NCBI GenBank assembly: GCA_022484595.1 | Contig: JAKVLB010000002.1 | Location: forward strand, 246,868-310,867 | Direction: 5' to 3' | Source of the DNA: Mageeibacillus sp. | GTDB taxonomy: Bacteria > Bacillota > Clostridia > Saccharofermentanales > Saccharofermentanaceae | Length of the DNA stretch: 64,000 nt | The notes under the pieces: model-generated | What the model was told of the DNA's origin: nothing | The model's input: the letters and a program-made list of their open reading frames with translations, nothing else | Database searches by the model: none | Position numbers and translations under genes: made by a program | Shown: piece by piece, positions 34,981 through 44,262 of the stretch | How positions within the stretch are numbered: position 1 is the stretch's first letter | How the letters are laid out: each line of letters starts with the position of its first letter

Positions 34981-35399
34981 ATTATGTTACCTCCAAATTT
35001 GCCACACCGCGAGGCGGGCTTTTTCATACAGCAATACTATCAAAGGCTGATTTTGTTTACTATATGGCATAATTCCCAAAAAAAAATGGAGCTTTTTGGC
35101 ACGAATTTATCTCGCATTTGTGAATTTCACATAAAGCACTTTTGATTTTTTGTGTGTGTTGTCCAAAAAACAGACGGTTTTTGTCAAATAACAGCCAATT
35201 AACCCATCCTTGCGTTTTTGTGCTATTTGTCAGAGCGGACAATTTCTGATATTACAATCCCGTTACACGGGCCTGTTTGCACATATCCGAAGTCTCCGGC
35301 GGTTGCATTTATCGCTGTCAGCTTCTATTCTTGATTCATAAAACATGAAGATTTATCTGCAAAGACGTGACGCATCGCGTATCTTTGCAGGTTCATCTG
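34981..35399. other. AT-rich divergent intergenic region
   Basis: No supported gene. It lies between two divergent genes. It contains a run of nine A (35078-35086), a spaced inverted repeat CAAATAACA (35185-35193) / TGCTATTTG (35221-35229, one mismatch), and a 34-base inverted repeat CTGCAAAGA ... TCTTTGCAG (35357-35390) just upstream of the argC promoter. These may be regulator sites for either side. No clear promoter for the ABC ATPase was found. Confidence 0.4.
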
Positions 35400-35428
35400 T
35401 TGACAATTGTATTTTTATGCATTATATT
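35400..35428 (+). promoter_or_regulatory. Predicted promoter of the arg operon
   Basis: TTGACA (35400-35405), 17-base spacer, TATATT (35423-35428). Start is expected near 35435 and gives a leader of about 50 bases to argC. Confidence 0.8.
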
Positions 35429-35443
35429 GCATAAAATATGCAA
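35417..35443. promoter_or_regulatory. ARG-box-like operator dyads over the arg promoter
   Basis: TTGCATA-AAA-TATGCAA (35427-35443) is a 7-bp-arm dyad, and ATGCA-TTATAT-TGCAT (35417-35432) overlaps it and the -10. Both resemble the TGAAT-x-ATTCA class of ArgR/AhrC sites, although the central spacing differs, so repression by an ArgR-type protein in response to arginine is inferred. Confidence 0.55.
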
Positions 35444-35487
35444 CACATATATTCACTATATTTATCGCATCGAGGTGTCACTTCGCA

Positions 35488-36552
35488 ATGAACAAGATTA
35501 AAGTCAGCATTATAGGCGCTACAGGTTACGTCGGAGCAGAGCTCGTCAGGGGGCTGTCATCACATCCGGTTTTCGAGCCGCTTCATCTTGTCAGCCGTAC
35601 CTTCGCGGGGCAGGCTTATTCCGGGATATATCCCGTCTTCAGAGGCGTGTGCGATATAGAATGTTCGGATATGTCTCCCGAAGAGGTTGCATCTGACAGC
35701 GATCTCGTCATTACGGCACTGCCTCACGGAGTGTCATCTCAGACAGTTCCGGTATTGCTCGAAGCGGGCGTTAAGGTAATTGATCACAGCGGCGACTTCA
35801 GATATAAAGACCTTGCCACCTATGAGAAATCATACAAGCTCACCCATCCGCACCCGGAGCTTCTCAGCGAAGCGGTATACGGACTGCCGGAATTTTACAG
35901 AGATGAACTCAAAGGCGCGAGACTTGTAGCAAACCCGGGGTGTTATCCGACCTGTTCACTGATTGCACTGGCACCTTTTCTTAAGAGCGGACTGATAGAT
36001 AAGAATTCAATAATAATAGATGCCACTTCAGGAGTGTCCGGAGCAGGCCGCAAGGCTGACCTCGACTACGCGTTCTGCGAGACGGATGAATCGTTCAAGC
36101 CTTACGGCGTCGTAGGCCACAGACACACTACGGAGATATCGGAGCAGTGTTCCCTTCTCTCAGGCGGCATGCCAGGGGACATAAAGGTTACTTTTACTCC
36201 GCATCTCGCGCCGTTCAAACGCGGCATGCTGGCGACTGTATACTGCAGACCGTCGGCTGAGTTTGCCGACGTATCCGCAGAGAAGCTGCATGATATTTAT
36301 GATGATTATTATAAGAACGAGACTTTCGTGCGCGTTCTTCCCGGAAAGACAATGCCGGATGTCAAGGCGGTGAACGGTTCAAATTTCATAGAAGTAAACG
36401 CTGCATATGATGCAGATACCGGCACTGTCAAACTGTTCTCCGCTCAGGACAACCTCGGTAAAGGCGCGGCACTTCAGGCTATTCAGGCGGCAAACATTAT
36501 GTTTGGTCTTGATGAGACGACCGGACTTAAGACAATGGTTAGAGGTATATAA
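35488..36552 (+). CDS. argC: N-acetyl-gamma-glutamyl-phosphate reductase
   Basis: 354-aa NADPH-dependent enzyme making N-acetylglutamate semialdehyde in arginine synthesis. The NADP-binding start [17 protein letters not shown] and the catalytic cysteine in [13 protein letters not shown] are clear; HRHTTEI, with the catalytic histidine, and the C-terminal FIEVNAAYD segment are present. The frame opens at 35407, but ATG 35488 after GAGGTG gives the family N-terminus. First gene of argC-B-D-F. Confidence 0.95.
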   Translation: MNKIKVSIIGATGYVGAELVRGLSSHPVFEPLHLVSRTFAGQAYSGIYPVFRGVCDIECSDMSPEEVASDSDLVITALPHGVSSQTVPVLLEAGVKVIDHSGDFRYKDLATYEKSYKLTHPHPELLSEAVYGLPEFYRDELKGARLVANPGCYPTCSLIALAPFLKSGLIDKNSIIIDATSGVSGAGRKADLDYAFCETDESFKPYGVVGHRHTTEISEQCSLLSGGMPGDIKVTFTPHLAPFKRGMLATVYCRPSAEFADVSAEKLHDIYDDYYKNETFVRVLPGKTMPDVKAVNGSNFIEVNAAYDADTGTVKLFSAQDNLGKGAALQAIQAANIMFGLDETTGLKTMVRGI

Positions 36553-36556
36553 GATT

Positions 36557-37501
36557 ATGGCAAATCAGACCAAAATGCCGGAAATCTCCGGCGATATGCA
36601 GAATATGGTAAACCGGGCTTCGACGCTTACCGAGGCTCTTCCCTACATAAGAAAGCTCAGGGGGCAGACAATCGTCATCAAGTACGGCGGAAACGCCATG
36701 GTGAACGAGGAACTTAAGCAGACGGTAATGGACGACATCACACTGCTCAAGATGGTCGGAATCAACCCTATTCTGGTACATGGCGGCGGTCCTGACATCA
36801 ACAATGTGCTCAAGGCCGTCAATAAAGAATCCCATTTCGTAAACGGTCTGCGCTATACTGACGATGAAACGATGCAATATGCTCAGATGGTACTCATCGG
36901 CAAGACAAACAAGGAGATTGTGTCGGTGCTGTGCGGCAAAGGCGCGAAGGCAATCGGGCTGTCAGGAATCGACGGCAATCTGATTGAGGCTGAGAAAATG
37001 ACCGAAGACGGGAACGGCAACAGCCTTGATATCGGCTTTGTCGGGAAGATTAAGAAAATCAACACCCGAGTCATTGAGATGCTTGCAAACGACGAATACA
37101 TCCCGGTTATAGCACCAATCGGCGTAGGTGCCAACGGTCAGAGCTATAACATCAACGCAGACACCGTAGCGGCAGAAGTCGCAGTGGCACTCGGCGCGTC
37201 CAAGCTCATTATGCTGACGGATGTCGGCGGAGTGCTCGAGAAGCAAAGCGACGGGACCGACAGAATTATTCCGGTTCTGGACGAGAACGCCGTCAAGGAA
37301 TGTATCGACGGCGGAATCATTTCCGGCGGCATGATTCCTAAAATCAACGGCTGTCTCGACACGGTACGACGAGGCGTCACGAGGGCACACATTATTGACG
37401 GAAGAATACCGCACTCCATCATTCTGGAAATGTTCACGCAGAACGGTATCGGCACTATGATAATTAAGGAGAAAAAAGAGAATTATGAGTATAGAAAATG
37501 A
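36557..37501 (+). CDS. argB: Acetylglutamate kinase
   Basis: 314-aa amino-acid kinase phosphorylating N-acetylglutamate. KYGGNAMVN near residue 40, [12 protein letters not shown], and the C-terminal [17 protein letters not shown] motif are diagnostic. The frame reads in from upstream; ATG 36557, four bases after the argC stop, gives the normal N-terminus [11 protein letters not shown]. The RBS is weak (AGAGG), so translational coupling to argC is likely. An N-terminal helix of the type found in arginine-sensitive enzymes precedes the kinase core, suggesting feedback inhibition by arginine. Confidence 0.94.
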   Translation: MANQTKMPEISGDMQNMVNRASTLTEALPYIRKLRGQTIVIKYGGNAMVNEELKQTVMDDITLLKMVGINPILVHGGGPDINNVLKAVNKESHFVNGLRYTDDETMQYAQMVLIGKTNKEIVSVLCGKGAKAIGLSGIDGNLIEAEKMTEDGNGNSLDIGFVGKIKKINTRVIEMLANDEYIPVIAPIGVGANGQSYNINADTVAAEVAVALGASKLIMLTDVGGVLEKQSDGTDRIIPVLDENAVKECIDGGIISGGMIPKINGCLDTVRRGVTRAHIIDGRIPHSIILEMFTQNGIGTMIIKEKKENYEYRK

Positions 37502-38756
37502 TTTGGATCTCATCATGGATTTCGACAAGAACTACTGTCTTCAAATCTACAACCCGCTTCCTCTCGCCTTCAAATACGGCAAGGGCTGCTATCTGGTCGA
37601 TGAGAAAGATGAAGAATACCTCGATATGATCGGCGGAATAGCCGTAAATTCTCTCGGGCACGCGCACAGAAAACTCACAAAGGCTCTGCGCAGGCAGGTA
37701 GGAGAGATCATTCACTGCTCAAACTATTACTACATTCCGCAGCGGTCAGAGCTTGCGTACAAGCTCTGCAAGAGAAGCTTCGCTGACAAGGCTTTCTTCT
37801 GCAATTCCGGTGCTGAAGCAAACGAAGCTGCAATCAAACTCGCGAGAGGTTATTTCCACTACAAAGGTGAAGACCGTTATGAGATTATTACGGCTAAAAT
37901 GAGTTTCCACGGCAGAACCCTGGGCACAATCTCAGCTACCGGGCAGCCCAAATTCAGCGAGCCTTTCGCTCCGGTTGTACCCGGTTTCAAGTATGTTGAA
38001 TTCAATAATTTCGAAGACCTTGAGAGCGCCGTAACGCAAAAGACAGCGGCGGTTATGCTGGAACTTATCCAGGGCGAGAGCGGAGTTCATCCTGCTGACG
38101 AAGAGTACATAAAGAACGTTCGCAAGCTCTGCGATGACAGCGGAATTCTCCTTATAATCGACGAGGTACAGACCGGAGTCGGCAGAACCGGTACTTTCTT
38201 CTGCTACGAACAGTACGGAATCAAACCGGACATCGTGACGCTCGCCAAGGGGCTGGGCGGAGGCGTTCCGATCGGCGCAATGCTCTGCACCGACGAAGTC
38301 GCAACCGGCTTTAAGCCCGGCGACCACGGGACGACATTCGGCGGCAATCCTCTGGCATGCACCGCGGGGAACACAGTGCTCGACGTTCTGGATGAAGACA
38401 GAATACTCGATAATGTCAACGAAGTAAGCTCGATGCTTTTCGAAAAGCTCACAAAGCTCAGCGGCAAATACAGTGCAATCAAATCCGTAAGGGGCAAGGG
38501 GCTTCTCATCGGAATTGAGTTCGATGAGCGCATATCGGCTTCGAACATGAGGCTCGAACTCGCCGGCAAGCACATTCTGGTAAGCTCGATAGGCAATTCC
38601 GTAATCAGAATCGCGCCGCCGCTGATTATTACAAAATCGCAGGCAAATGCCTTCTGCAAGGCAATCGACGGAATACTAAAGAATACTGTCCCTGCGAAAA
38701 AGAACGTAATAGACATCATCAAAGACAAGATTCCCGCAAAAGGAGAAACAAAATGA
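37485..38756 (+). CDS. argD: Acetylornithine aminotransferase
   Basis: 423-aa PLP enzyme converting N-acetylglutamate semialdehyde to N-acetylornithine. [14 protein letters not shown] and the PLP lysine in [14 protein letters not shown] are clear, and [13 protein letters not shown] is the phosphate-binding segment. It overlaps argB by 17 bases. The C-terminus is extended by a lysine-rich tail of about 25 residues (about 398-423) compared with typical ArgD. Confidence 0.94.
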   Translation: MSIENDLDLIMDFDKNYCLQIYNPLPLAFKYGKGCYLVDEKDEEYLDMIGGIAVNSLGHAHRKLTKALRRQVGEIIHCSNYYYIPQRSELAYKLCKRSFADKAFFCNSGAEANEAAIKLARGYFHYKGEDRYEIITAKMSFHGRTLGTISATGQPKFSEPFAPVVPGFKYVEFNNFEDLESAVTQKTAAVMLELIQGESGVHPADEEYIKNVRKLCDDSGILLIIDEVQTGVGRTGTFFCYEQYGIKPDIVTLAKGLGGGVPIGAMLCTDEVATGFKPGDHGTTFGGNPLACTAGNTVLDVLDEDRILDNVNEVSSMLFEKLTKLSGKYSAIKSVRGKGLLIGIEFDERISASNMRLELAGKHILVSSIGNSVIRIAPPLIITKSQANAFCKAIDGILKNTVPAKKNVIDIIKDKIPAKGETK

Positions 38757-39679
38757 AGCACTTTATAGATTTTCACGAAGACGTAGGAATAGACGAACTC
38801 AATTATCTTCTGGATATAGCTTCGGACATGAAAGCCAAGACAAAAGCCGGAATCGAGCATCATTATCTGAACGGCAAGACACTGGCGATGATATTCACCA
38901 AGTCATCTACCAGAACCAGAGTCTCGTTTGAAGTCGGAATGTACCAGCTCGGCGGTCATTCGCTTTTCTTAAGCAACAATGACATTCAGATCGGAAGAGG
39001 CGAGACTATCCACGACACTGCAAAGGTGCTGTCAGGAATGGTCGACGGCATAATGATAAGAACATTCAAGCACAGCGATGTCACAGATCTTGCGAAGTAC
39101 GGCACTATCCCGGTTATCAACGGTCTTACGGACGACCAGCACCCGACGCAGATGCTTGCAGACCTGCTCACAATCAAGGAACATAAAGGCACTCTCAAAG
39201 GTCTGAAGCTCGCATATGTAGGAGACGGGAACAACGTTGCCAATTCGCTTCTGCAGGCTTGCTCAAAGGCAGGAATGGATATTGCCATAGGTTCACCAAA
39301 AGACTACACCTGCCCCGACAAGTATGTAAAGCAGGCGCAGGAAGATGCTGCAGTTACCGGGTCAAAGATCCTCATGACAGATGATCCTTTTGAGGCCGCT
39401 TCAGATGCGGATGTTATCTACACTGACACATGGACTTCAATGGGTCAGGAAGATGAGAAGGCCAAGCGCGTTCAGATATTCAGGAACTATCAGGTCAACA
39501 CTAAGCTGATGGGCGTCGCACATAAGGACGCGATTTTCCTGCACTGCCTGCCGGCATACAGGGGATACGAGGTTACCGAGGACGTTATTGACGGGCCGGC
39601 GAGTGTCGTTTTCGATGAAGCTGAGAACAGACTTCACGCGCATAAGGCAATTCTGGTTAACTGCTATCTCAATTCCTGA
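38753..39679 (+). CDS. argF: Ornithine carbamoyltransferase
   Basis: 308-aa enzyme forming citrulline from ornithine and carbamoyl phosphate. Carbamoyl-phosphate motif SSTRTRVSFE, the HPTQ motif, and the ornithine-side HCLPA are all intact. The start overlaps the argD stop (ATGA). The final steps (argG, argH) and carAB are not in the window. Confidence 0.96.
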   Translation: MKHFIDFHEDVGIDELNYLLDIASDMKAKTKAGIEHHYLNGKTLAMIFTKSSTRTRVSFEVGMYQLGGHSLFLSNNDIQIGRGETIHDTAKVLSGMVDGIMIRTFKHSDVTDLAKYGTIPVINGLTDDQHPTQMLADLLTIKEHKGTLKGLKLAYVGDGNNVANSLLQACSKAGMDIAIGSPKDYTCPDKYVKQAQEDAAVTGSKILMTDDPFEAASDADVIYTDTWTSMGQEDEKAKRVQIFRNYQVNTKLMGVAHKDAIFLHCLPAYRGYEVTEDVIDGPASVVFDEAENRLHAHKAILVNCYLNS

Positions 39680-39680
39680 T

Positions 39681-40229
39681 ATGCAGTATAATTTCAGAAC
39701 GGCGAACGAGAACGATGCTCCGGCAATATCAGAACTTCTGCACAGCGCGATGATAACCTACTGCGCAAATTCCGGAGTCTGCGCTTCTATGCTTGAAGCC
39801 ATGACCGAAGATATCGCCGCTGTAACAGACCGCATAAGGACAAGCCATTGTTTCTGCTATTTTTCGGGAAACCGCGCTGTCGCGACAATCACGCTCAGTG
39901 AGCTCACAACGCCGCTGAAGCTCAGTTTCTCGGATAAGACAGAGCACTATCTGTCACAGTTTTCCAAGGTCGGATATATATCAAGATTTGCGGTATCCGA
40001 AGATCTCCGGAATGAAGGTCTGGGCATTGACCTCATCAGCAGAACAACAGCCTTTGCACGCGAGCACGGCCTTGAAGCCGTGCTTCTGCATTCGGCAGTT
40101 TCCAACAGAACGATGGTCGAATTCTATTGCAACCGCGGATTTGTACTGATTGACCACGAGAACTCGCGCGGCTACCCCCGCGGTCTCTTCTCATATCGTC
40201 TTTGTAAGGATAATGTCACAGCCGGCTGA
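39681..40229 (+). CDS. GNAT-family N-acetyltransferase at the end of the arg operon
   Basis: 182 aa. The acetyl-CoA-binding stretch SRFAVSEDLRNEGLGIDLISRTTAFAREHG (in pieces; about residues 105-135) has the R-x-x-G-x-G/A-like loop NEGLGI, and the C-terminal SNRTMVEFYCNRGFVLI is the usual GNAT end. It begins one base after the argF stop, so it is in the same operon. No argJ or classical argA is in the window, so it could supply N-acetylglutamate, but its sequence does not clearly match known short NAGS proteins; other acyl acceptors are equally possible. Its last 39 bases overlap ispE on the other strand. Confidence 0.85.
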   Translation: MQYNFRTANENDAPAISELLHSAMITYCANSGVCASMLEAMTEDIAAVTDRIRTSHCFCYFSGNRAVATITLSELTTPLKLSFSDKTEHYLSQFSKVGYISRFAVSEDLRNEGLGIDLISRTTAFAREHGLEAVLLHSAVSNRTMVEFYCNRGFVLIDHENSRGYPRGLFSYRLCKDNVTAG

Positions 40230-41129
40230 TCTCGGATCGCCGGCAACTGTTTCACGCGCGGTCTCAGCCGACTTTGTGTCTTCAAATAAAGCGAAAACAG
40301 CGCTCCCGGATCCGGACATCACTGCGCAGGAGGCACCAGCGTCATATAGCAAATCCACAATGTCATTTATCTGCGGCACAAATTCCGCGGCAGGCTCCTG
40401 AAGATCATTTATAAGACAGTCTTTGAACCTGAGTATAGCTTCAAGCTTATCTGTATTTGTCTGACGCTCTACCGACAGAGCGTCAGTAAAACCGGAATAT
40501 ATTCCGGCATCAAAGGTGCCTGAAGGTTTATCGTCGATTCTCGCGAAGCAATCCGGAGTTGACACGCCTTTCTCGGGCTTCACCACGAGAATATCCATAC
40601 CGGCGAGGCTTGCAAGCGGGGTGACAACCTCACCCACCATCTCACAAAGACATGTGCCGCCGTATAGGAAAAACGGAACGTCCGCGCCGACATTTACGGC
40701 GATGCGGCTGAGTTCGTCTTCGGTAAAGGGATTGTTGAAATGCTCCTGGAGTACGACAAGAACAGCCGCCGCGTCAGAGCTTCCCCCTCCCATTCCGGCT
40801 TCGGAAGGAATTCGCTTTGTTATTTCAATTTCAGTAAAGGGACTTACAAACCTGTTATCAGTATATTTCTTCGACATCTGAGAATAAAATCTGTCGGCCG
40901 CCTTATAACACAGATTCTTCCTTGGATCTATGTCGCTTCTGCCACGGCATATCACTTCAATGCCGCTCATGCGCCCGGAATCTATGTTTACTGTTATGTC
41001 ATCACAGAAATCGAGTTCCTGCATAACGGTATACAGCTTGTGGTATCCGTTCTGAAGTCTGCCGCAAATCCTCAAGAATAGGTTGACCTTGGCATTTGCC
41101 GTTGTCTCGTATGTATCTTTGCTGTTCAT
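40191..41129 (-). CDS. ispE: 4-diphosphocytidyl-2-C-methyl-D-erythritol kinase
   Basis: 312-aa GHMP kinase of the MEP isoprenoid pathway. AKVNLFLRICGRLQNGYHKL at the N-terminus, the phosphate-binding PSEAGMGGGSSDAAA and the C-terminal MSGSGSAVFALF motif are diagnostic. The frame opens at 41159 without an RBS; ATG 41129 (MNSKDTYETT) follows AAGGA and is preferred. It ends inside the convergent GNAT gene. In many clostridia veg and ispE are adjacent; here a methyltransferase gene separates them. Confidence 0.94.
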   Translation of the reverse strand: MNSKDTYETTANAKVNLFLRICGRLQNGYHKLYTVMQELDFCDDITVNIDSGRMSGIEVICRGRSDIDPRKNLCYKAADRFYSQMSKKYTDNRFVSPFTEIEITKRIPSEAGMGGGSSDAAAVLVVLQEHFNNPFTEDELSRIAVNVGADVPFFLYGGTCLCEMVGEVVTPLASLAGMDILVVKPEKGVSTPDCFARIDDKPSGTFDAGIYSGFTDALSVERQTNTDKLEAILRFKDCLINDLQEPAAEFVPQINDIVDLLYDAGASCAVMSGSGSAVFALFEDTKSAETARETVAGDPRSAGCDIILTKTI

Positions 41130-41224
41130 ATACACCCGTCCTTCTTTGTCCCGATACATTTTATATTATATGAAGCATAATTAAAAGCGTATCCAAAGCA
41201 GGAATTGCAATATATGACGCAAAA

Positions 41225-41959
41225 TCAGAGATGCTTCCTGTACAGGAATACATCATACATAAAATCGCTGTTCCAGTAATACGGATTTTTCACATCGCAG
41301 AACTCGATATCGGCATCGTGTGCTTCTGCAAAATCCATCCAGAATTTTCTGCTTAAGAACAGCTTGCCGAGGTCCTTATACCTTTCGTCGTAGTCGCTCA
41401 TTCTGCTTCGTCTGTAAGCAATGCACTCCTCTTTCTTCGACAGATCGTAAACCTCAGTGCACATCACAGCCTTGGCAGATTTGGCGTACATTCTCTCAAG
41501 TACACGTCCTGCATATTCCTCATCGCGAAAATAAACAAAAACAGAATCGGCGCTGACAAGATCCGATGCGGGTTCTGTCGGAATATCCGATGCCTCGCCC
41601 GCGAAAATCTCTTCTCCTATGACTTTCTTTGCAATCCTGACAAGTGACTCAGAGTAATCCGTACCGCCAAGCCGCATTGAAGGATCTGCGTTCTTATAAA
41701 GATACAGACTCGCACCGGAACCGCAGCCGACTTCAAAAACACTGCCTATCTTCCCCACTCTGCTTATGATTCTGCTGTAATTCTCCTTCCACATATCCAC
41801 AAACGCGCGATAATAGGCGTCGGGATCGCCCCCTATGCTGACATCAAAACCATCAGCCCGCTTAAGTTCTGCATATCGTGACATAAAATCACTCCGGCCG
41901 CAGATTTCCTCATAATTGATTTCTCTTCTGTTCCAGACTTCTTTCCACTTATTTTCCAT
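41225..41959 (-). CDS. Class I SAM-dependent methyltransferase
   Basis: 244 aa. Motif I VFEVGCGSGASLYLYK (about residues 79-94), then GGTDYSESLVRIAK (motif II) and DLVSADSVFVYF (motif IV). A WKEVWNRR motif lies at the N-terminus. ATG 41959 (MENKWKEVW) after AGAGG is chosen over an upstream ATG at 41998. The substrate cannot be inferred. It stands alone between the veg terminator and ispE, possibly co-transcribed with ispE. Confidence 0.85.
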   Translation of the reverse strand: MENKWKEVWNRREINYEEICGRSDFMSRYAELKRADGFDVSIGGDPDAYYRAFVDMWKENYSRIISRVGKIGSVFEVGCGSGASLYLYKNADPSMRLGGTDYSESLVRIAKKVIGEEIFAGEASDIPTEPASDLVSADSVFVYFRDEEYAGRVLERMYAKSAKAVMCTEVYDLSKKEECIAYRRSRMSDYDERYKDLGKLFLSRKFWMDFAEAHDADIEFCDVKNPYYWNSDFMYDVFLYRKHL

Positions 41960-41999
41960 ATCCTTTGCCTCTCTTATCTTCTGCATCTCCGATGGCAAA

Positions 42000-42030
42000 C
42001 AAAAAAACCATCCCGAACCGGCCGGGACGG
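42000..42030 (-). terminator. Terminator after veg
   Basis: On the minus strand CCGTCCCG pairs with CGGGATGG (loop GCCGGTT, one G-U) and is followed by a seven-base T run. Strong rho-independent terminator, 33 bases after the veg stop. Confidence 0.9.
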
Positions 42031-42063
42031 CTTAAATATCATTATCAGACCTGCATATTTGGG

Positions 42064-42330
42064 TCAAACTGCCAGTTCTTCAGACTTCTCAGGCATTATG
42101 CCCACACGAACCGTCTTGGTCAGAACATCGATGTAGCTGAAAGACACTATGGACTGTTTGCCGGTCTCGGTCTCGCAGAGAATGGTAAAGACATTGTTAT
42201 AGCAATGCTCTACAGTGCCGATATATGTAATGATTCTCTTACGTCCGCCGTTTGTTTTGCAGACGATACGCTTTCCGAGAAGAGCTTCAAACTTACTGCG
42301 GCAAGACGCCAGGTCTGAACTTATAATCAT
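42064..42330 (-). CDS. veg: Veg family protein
   Basis: 88 aa. The core LGKRIVCKTNGGRKRIITYIGTVEHCY... (in pieces) and the C-terminal VSFSYIDVLTKTVRV match Veg, a small RNA-binding-like beta protein that promotes biofilm matrix gene expression in Bacillus. Residues 20-80 align with the 80-90 aa family. The frame opens at 42354, but ATG 42330 follows GGGGGAAAG. It has its own predicted promoter and terminator. Function in this organism is inferred from the family only. Confidence 0.9.
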   Translation of the reverse strand: MIISSDLASCRSKFEALLGKRIVCKTNGGRKRIITYIGTVEHCYNNVFTILCETETGKQSIVSFSYIDVLTKTVRVGIMPEKSEELAV

Positions 42331-42408
42331 TTCTCTTTCCCCCGATAAAATCATAATGGTAGAATTGTTGTAAAAGAAATATTACAAAGTGATTTCAAAT
42401 ACTTTTTA

Positions 42409-42437
42409 ACTCTAACATTTACTTGATTTTTTGTCAA
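42409..42437 (-). promoter_or_regulatory. Predicted promoter of veg
   Basis: On the minus strand TTGACA (42432-42437), 17-base spacer, TAGAGT (42409-42414). It is 80-110 bases upstream of the veg start. Confidence 0.55.
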
Positions 42438-42466
42438 TAATTAACACAACATCTTGTGTGAATTAG

Positions 42467-42494
42467 TCTTCAATAGTACAAAATGTAGTATAAT
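42467..42494 (+). promoter_or_regulatory. Predicted promoter of fhs
   Basis: TATAAT (42489-42494) with a poor -35 (TCTTCA, 16-base spacer). It lies about 95 bases before the fhs start, divergent to the veg promoter. Confidence 0.5.
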
Positions 42495-42591
42495 TCTCAA
42501 ATGTTTTCAATCTGCACTTTATTCGACGATTGAAAACGACAGTTTTTTAAATTAGAATTTTATAATTAATTACCGTATAAGAAGGAATTTT

Positions 42592-44262
42592 ATGTTAAGT
42601 GATATAGAAATTGCGCAGCAGGCAAAACTCGTTCCGATTGAAGACACTGCAAAACTCATGGGCCTTAATAGAGACGAACTCGAATTCTACGGAAAATTCA
42701 AGGCAAAGATCCCTTTGAATGTAATTAAGAGCAGGTCTTCTTCAGACAATCACAAACTGGTACTTGTTACGGCAATGAACCCGACGCCGGCCGGCGAAGG
42801 CAAAACAACAGTCAGCATAGGACTGGCGCAGGCACTCAGTCTCAAAGGGAGACATCCCGTTCTCGCTTTGAGAGAACCTTCTCTCGGTCCTGTTTTCGGA
42901 ATCAAGGGAGGGGCCTGCGGCGGCGGATATTCTCAGGTCGTCCCGATGGATGACATTAATCTGCATTTCACAGGAGACATTCACGCGGTAACTGCCGCCA
43001 ATAATCTGCTCGCTGCGATGATAGACAATCATCTCTATCAGGGCAATGAACTTAATCTCGATAAAGACAGAATTCTTTGGAAGAGATGTCTCGACATGAA
43101 TGACAGGGCCTTGCGTTCGGTAACTGTAGGAGTCGGCGGAGGCACGCACGGAGTAACACGGCAGGAAGTATTTACCATTACCGCCGCATCGGAGGTTATG
43201 GCAATTCTTTGCCTCGCGGAAGATCTTTCGGATTTGAGGGAACGCCTGTCTTCAATAGTTATCGCTTACGATAAGTCAGGCAGACTCGTGACGGCCGGGC
43301 AGCTCGGCGCCGCAGGAGCAATGACCCTGCTTCTCAAAGATGCTCTGGCTCCCAATCTTGTTCAGACACTCGAAGGTGTGCCGGCACTGATACACGGAGG
43401 CCCGTTTGCCAACATATCACACGGTTGCAACACAGTTATCGCTACCAAAGCTTCCGCCGGATTCGGCGATGTAACTGTCACGGAAGCAGGATTCGGTGCT
43501 GACCTCGGTGCTGAGAAGTTTCTTGACATCAAGTGCCGCAAAGCCGGGATATGGCCCGACTGTGTCGTAATTGTATCAACCGTTCGCGCTCTCAAATACA
43601 ACGCCGGAATAGCCAGAGAGAATCTCGCTGAATGCAATCCGGATGCGGTAAGTGCAGGCTTTGCAAATCTTGCACGGCATATCTCCAATATGAAAAACTT
43701 TGGACTCCCCGTAGTAGTTGCGGCCAACAGGTTCGCGAGTGATTCTGACGATGAGCTTGCAGTTATGGAAGAGAATTGCGGAAAGCTCGGCGCGAGCTTC
43801 GCTGCGGCGGACATTTTCGCAAAGGGCGGAAAAGGCGGGCTTGAACTTGCTTCCAAGGTAATCGCCGCGTTCGACAGCAAAAACTCCGGGCCGCGTTACA
43901 CATATGAATTGTCGGATTCTGTCGAGACAAAAATAACCAAAATCGCGACTTCTATCTACGGTGCCGCCAAAGTTGATATTCTGCCTGAAGCACGTGCGAA
44001 AATCGACGAGTTTACTGCCCGGGGCTTTGGCAATCTGCCTGTCTGTATCGCCAAAACCCAGTATTCACTGAGCGACAATGCCAAACTCCTCGGACGTCCG
44101 GAAGGTTTCACGCTTACAGTTCGTGACTGCCGCCTGTCCGCCGGAGCCGGATATATCGTTATATTGACAGGTTCAATAGTCATGATGCCGGGACTTTCGG
44201 CACACCCGGCGGCTGAAAACATCGACATCAGTCCCGACGGAGTCATTACGGGATTATTCTGA
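42592..44262 (+). CDS. fhs: Formate-tetrahydrofolate ligase
   Basis: 556-aa ATP-dependent enzyme making 10-formyl-THF, central to one-carbon metabolism and, in acetogens, the Wood-Ljungdahl pathway. The N-terminal P-loop region is TPAGEGKTTVSIGLAQAL (about residues 64-81), followed by REPSLGPVFGIKGGACGGGYSQV (in pieces). The C-terminal part has the folate/formate segments (NLPVCIAKTQYSLSDNAKLLG and GYIVILTGSIVMMPGL, in pieces). AAGGAATTTT precedes the ATG. The stop overlaps the next gene (TGATG). Confidence 0.96.
   Translation: MLSDIEIAQQAKLVPIEDTAKLMGLNRDELEFYGKFKAKIPLNVIKSRSSSDNHKLVLVTAMNPTPAGEGKTTVSIGLAQALSLKGRHPVLALREPSLGPVFGIKGGACGGGYSQVVPMDDINLHFTGDIHAVTAANNLLAAMIDNHLYQGNELNLDKDRILWKRCLDMNDRALRSVTVGVGGGTHGVTRQEVFTITAASEVMAILCLAEDLSDLRERLSSIVIAYDKSGRLVTAGQLGAAGAMTLLLKDALAPNLVQTLEGVPALIHGGPFANISHGCNTVIATKASAGFGDVTVTEAGFGADLGAEKFLDIKCRKAGIWPDCVVIVSTVRALKYNAGIARENLAECNPDAVSAGFANLARHISNMKNFGLPVVVAANRFASDSDDELAVMEENCGKLGASFAAADIFAKGGKGGLELASKVIAAFDSKNSGPRYTYELSDSVETKITKIATSIYGAAKVDILPEARAKIDEFTARGFGNLPVCIAKTQYSLSDNAKLLGRPEGFTLTVRDCRLSAGAGYIVILTGSIVMMPGLSAHPAAENIDISPDGVITGLF

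Noticed and set aside
40489..40508. CCGGAATATATTCCGG palindrome in ispE, like the one after infA
   Set aside because: It lies within coding sequence and only the core matches; probably chance.
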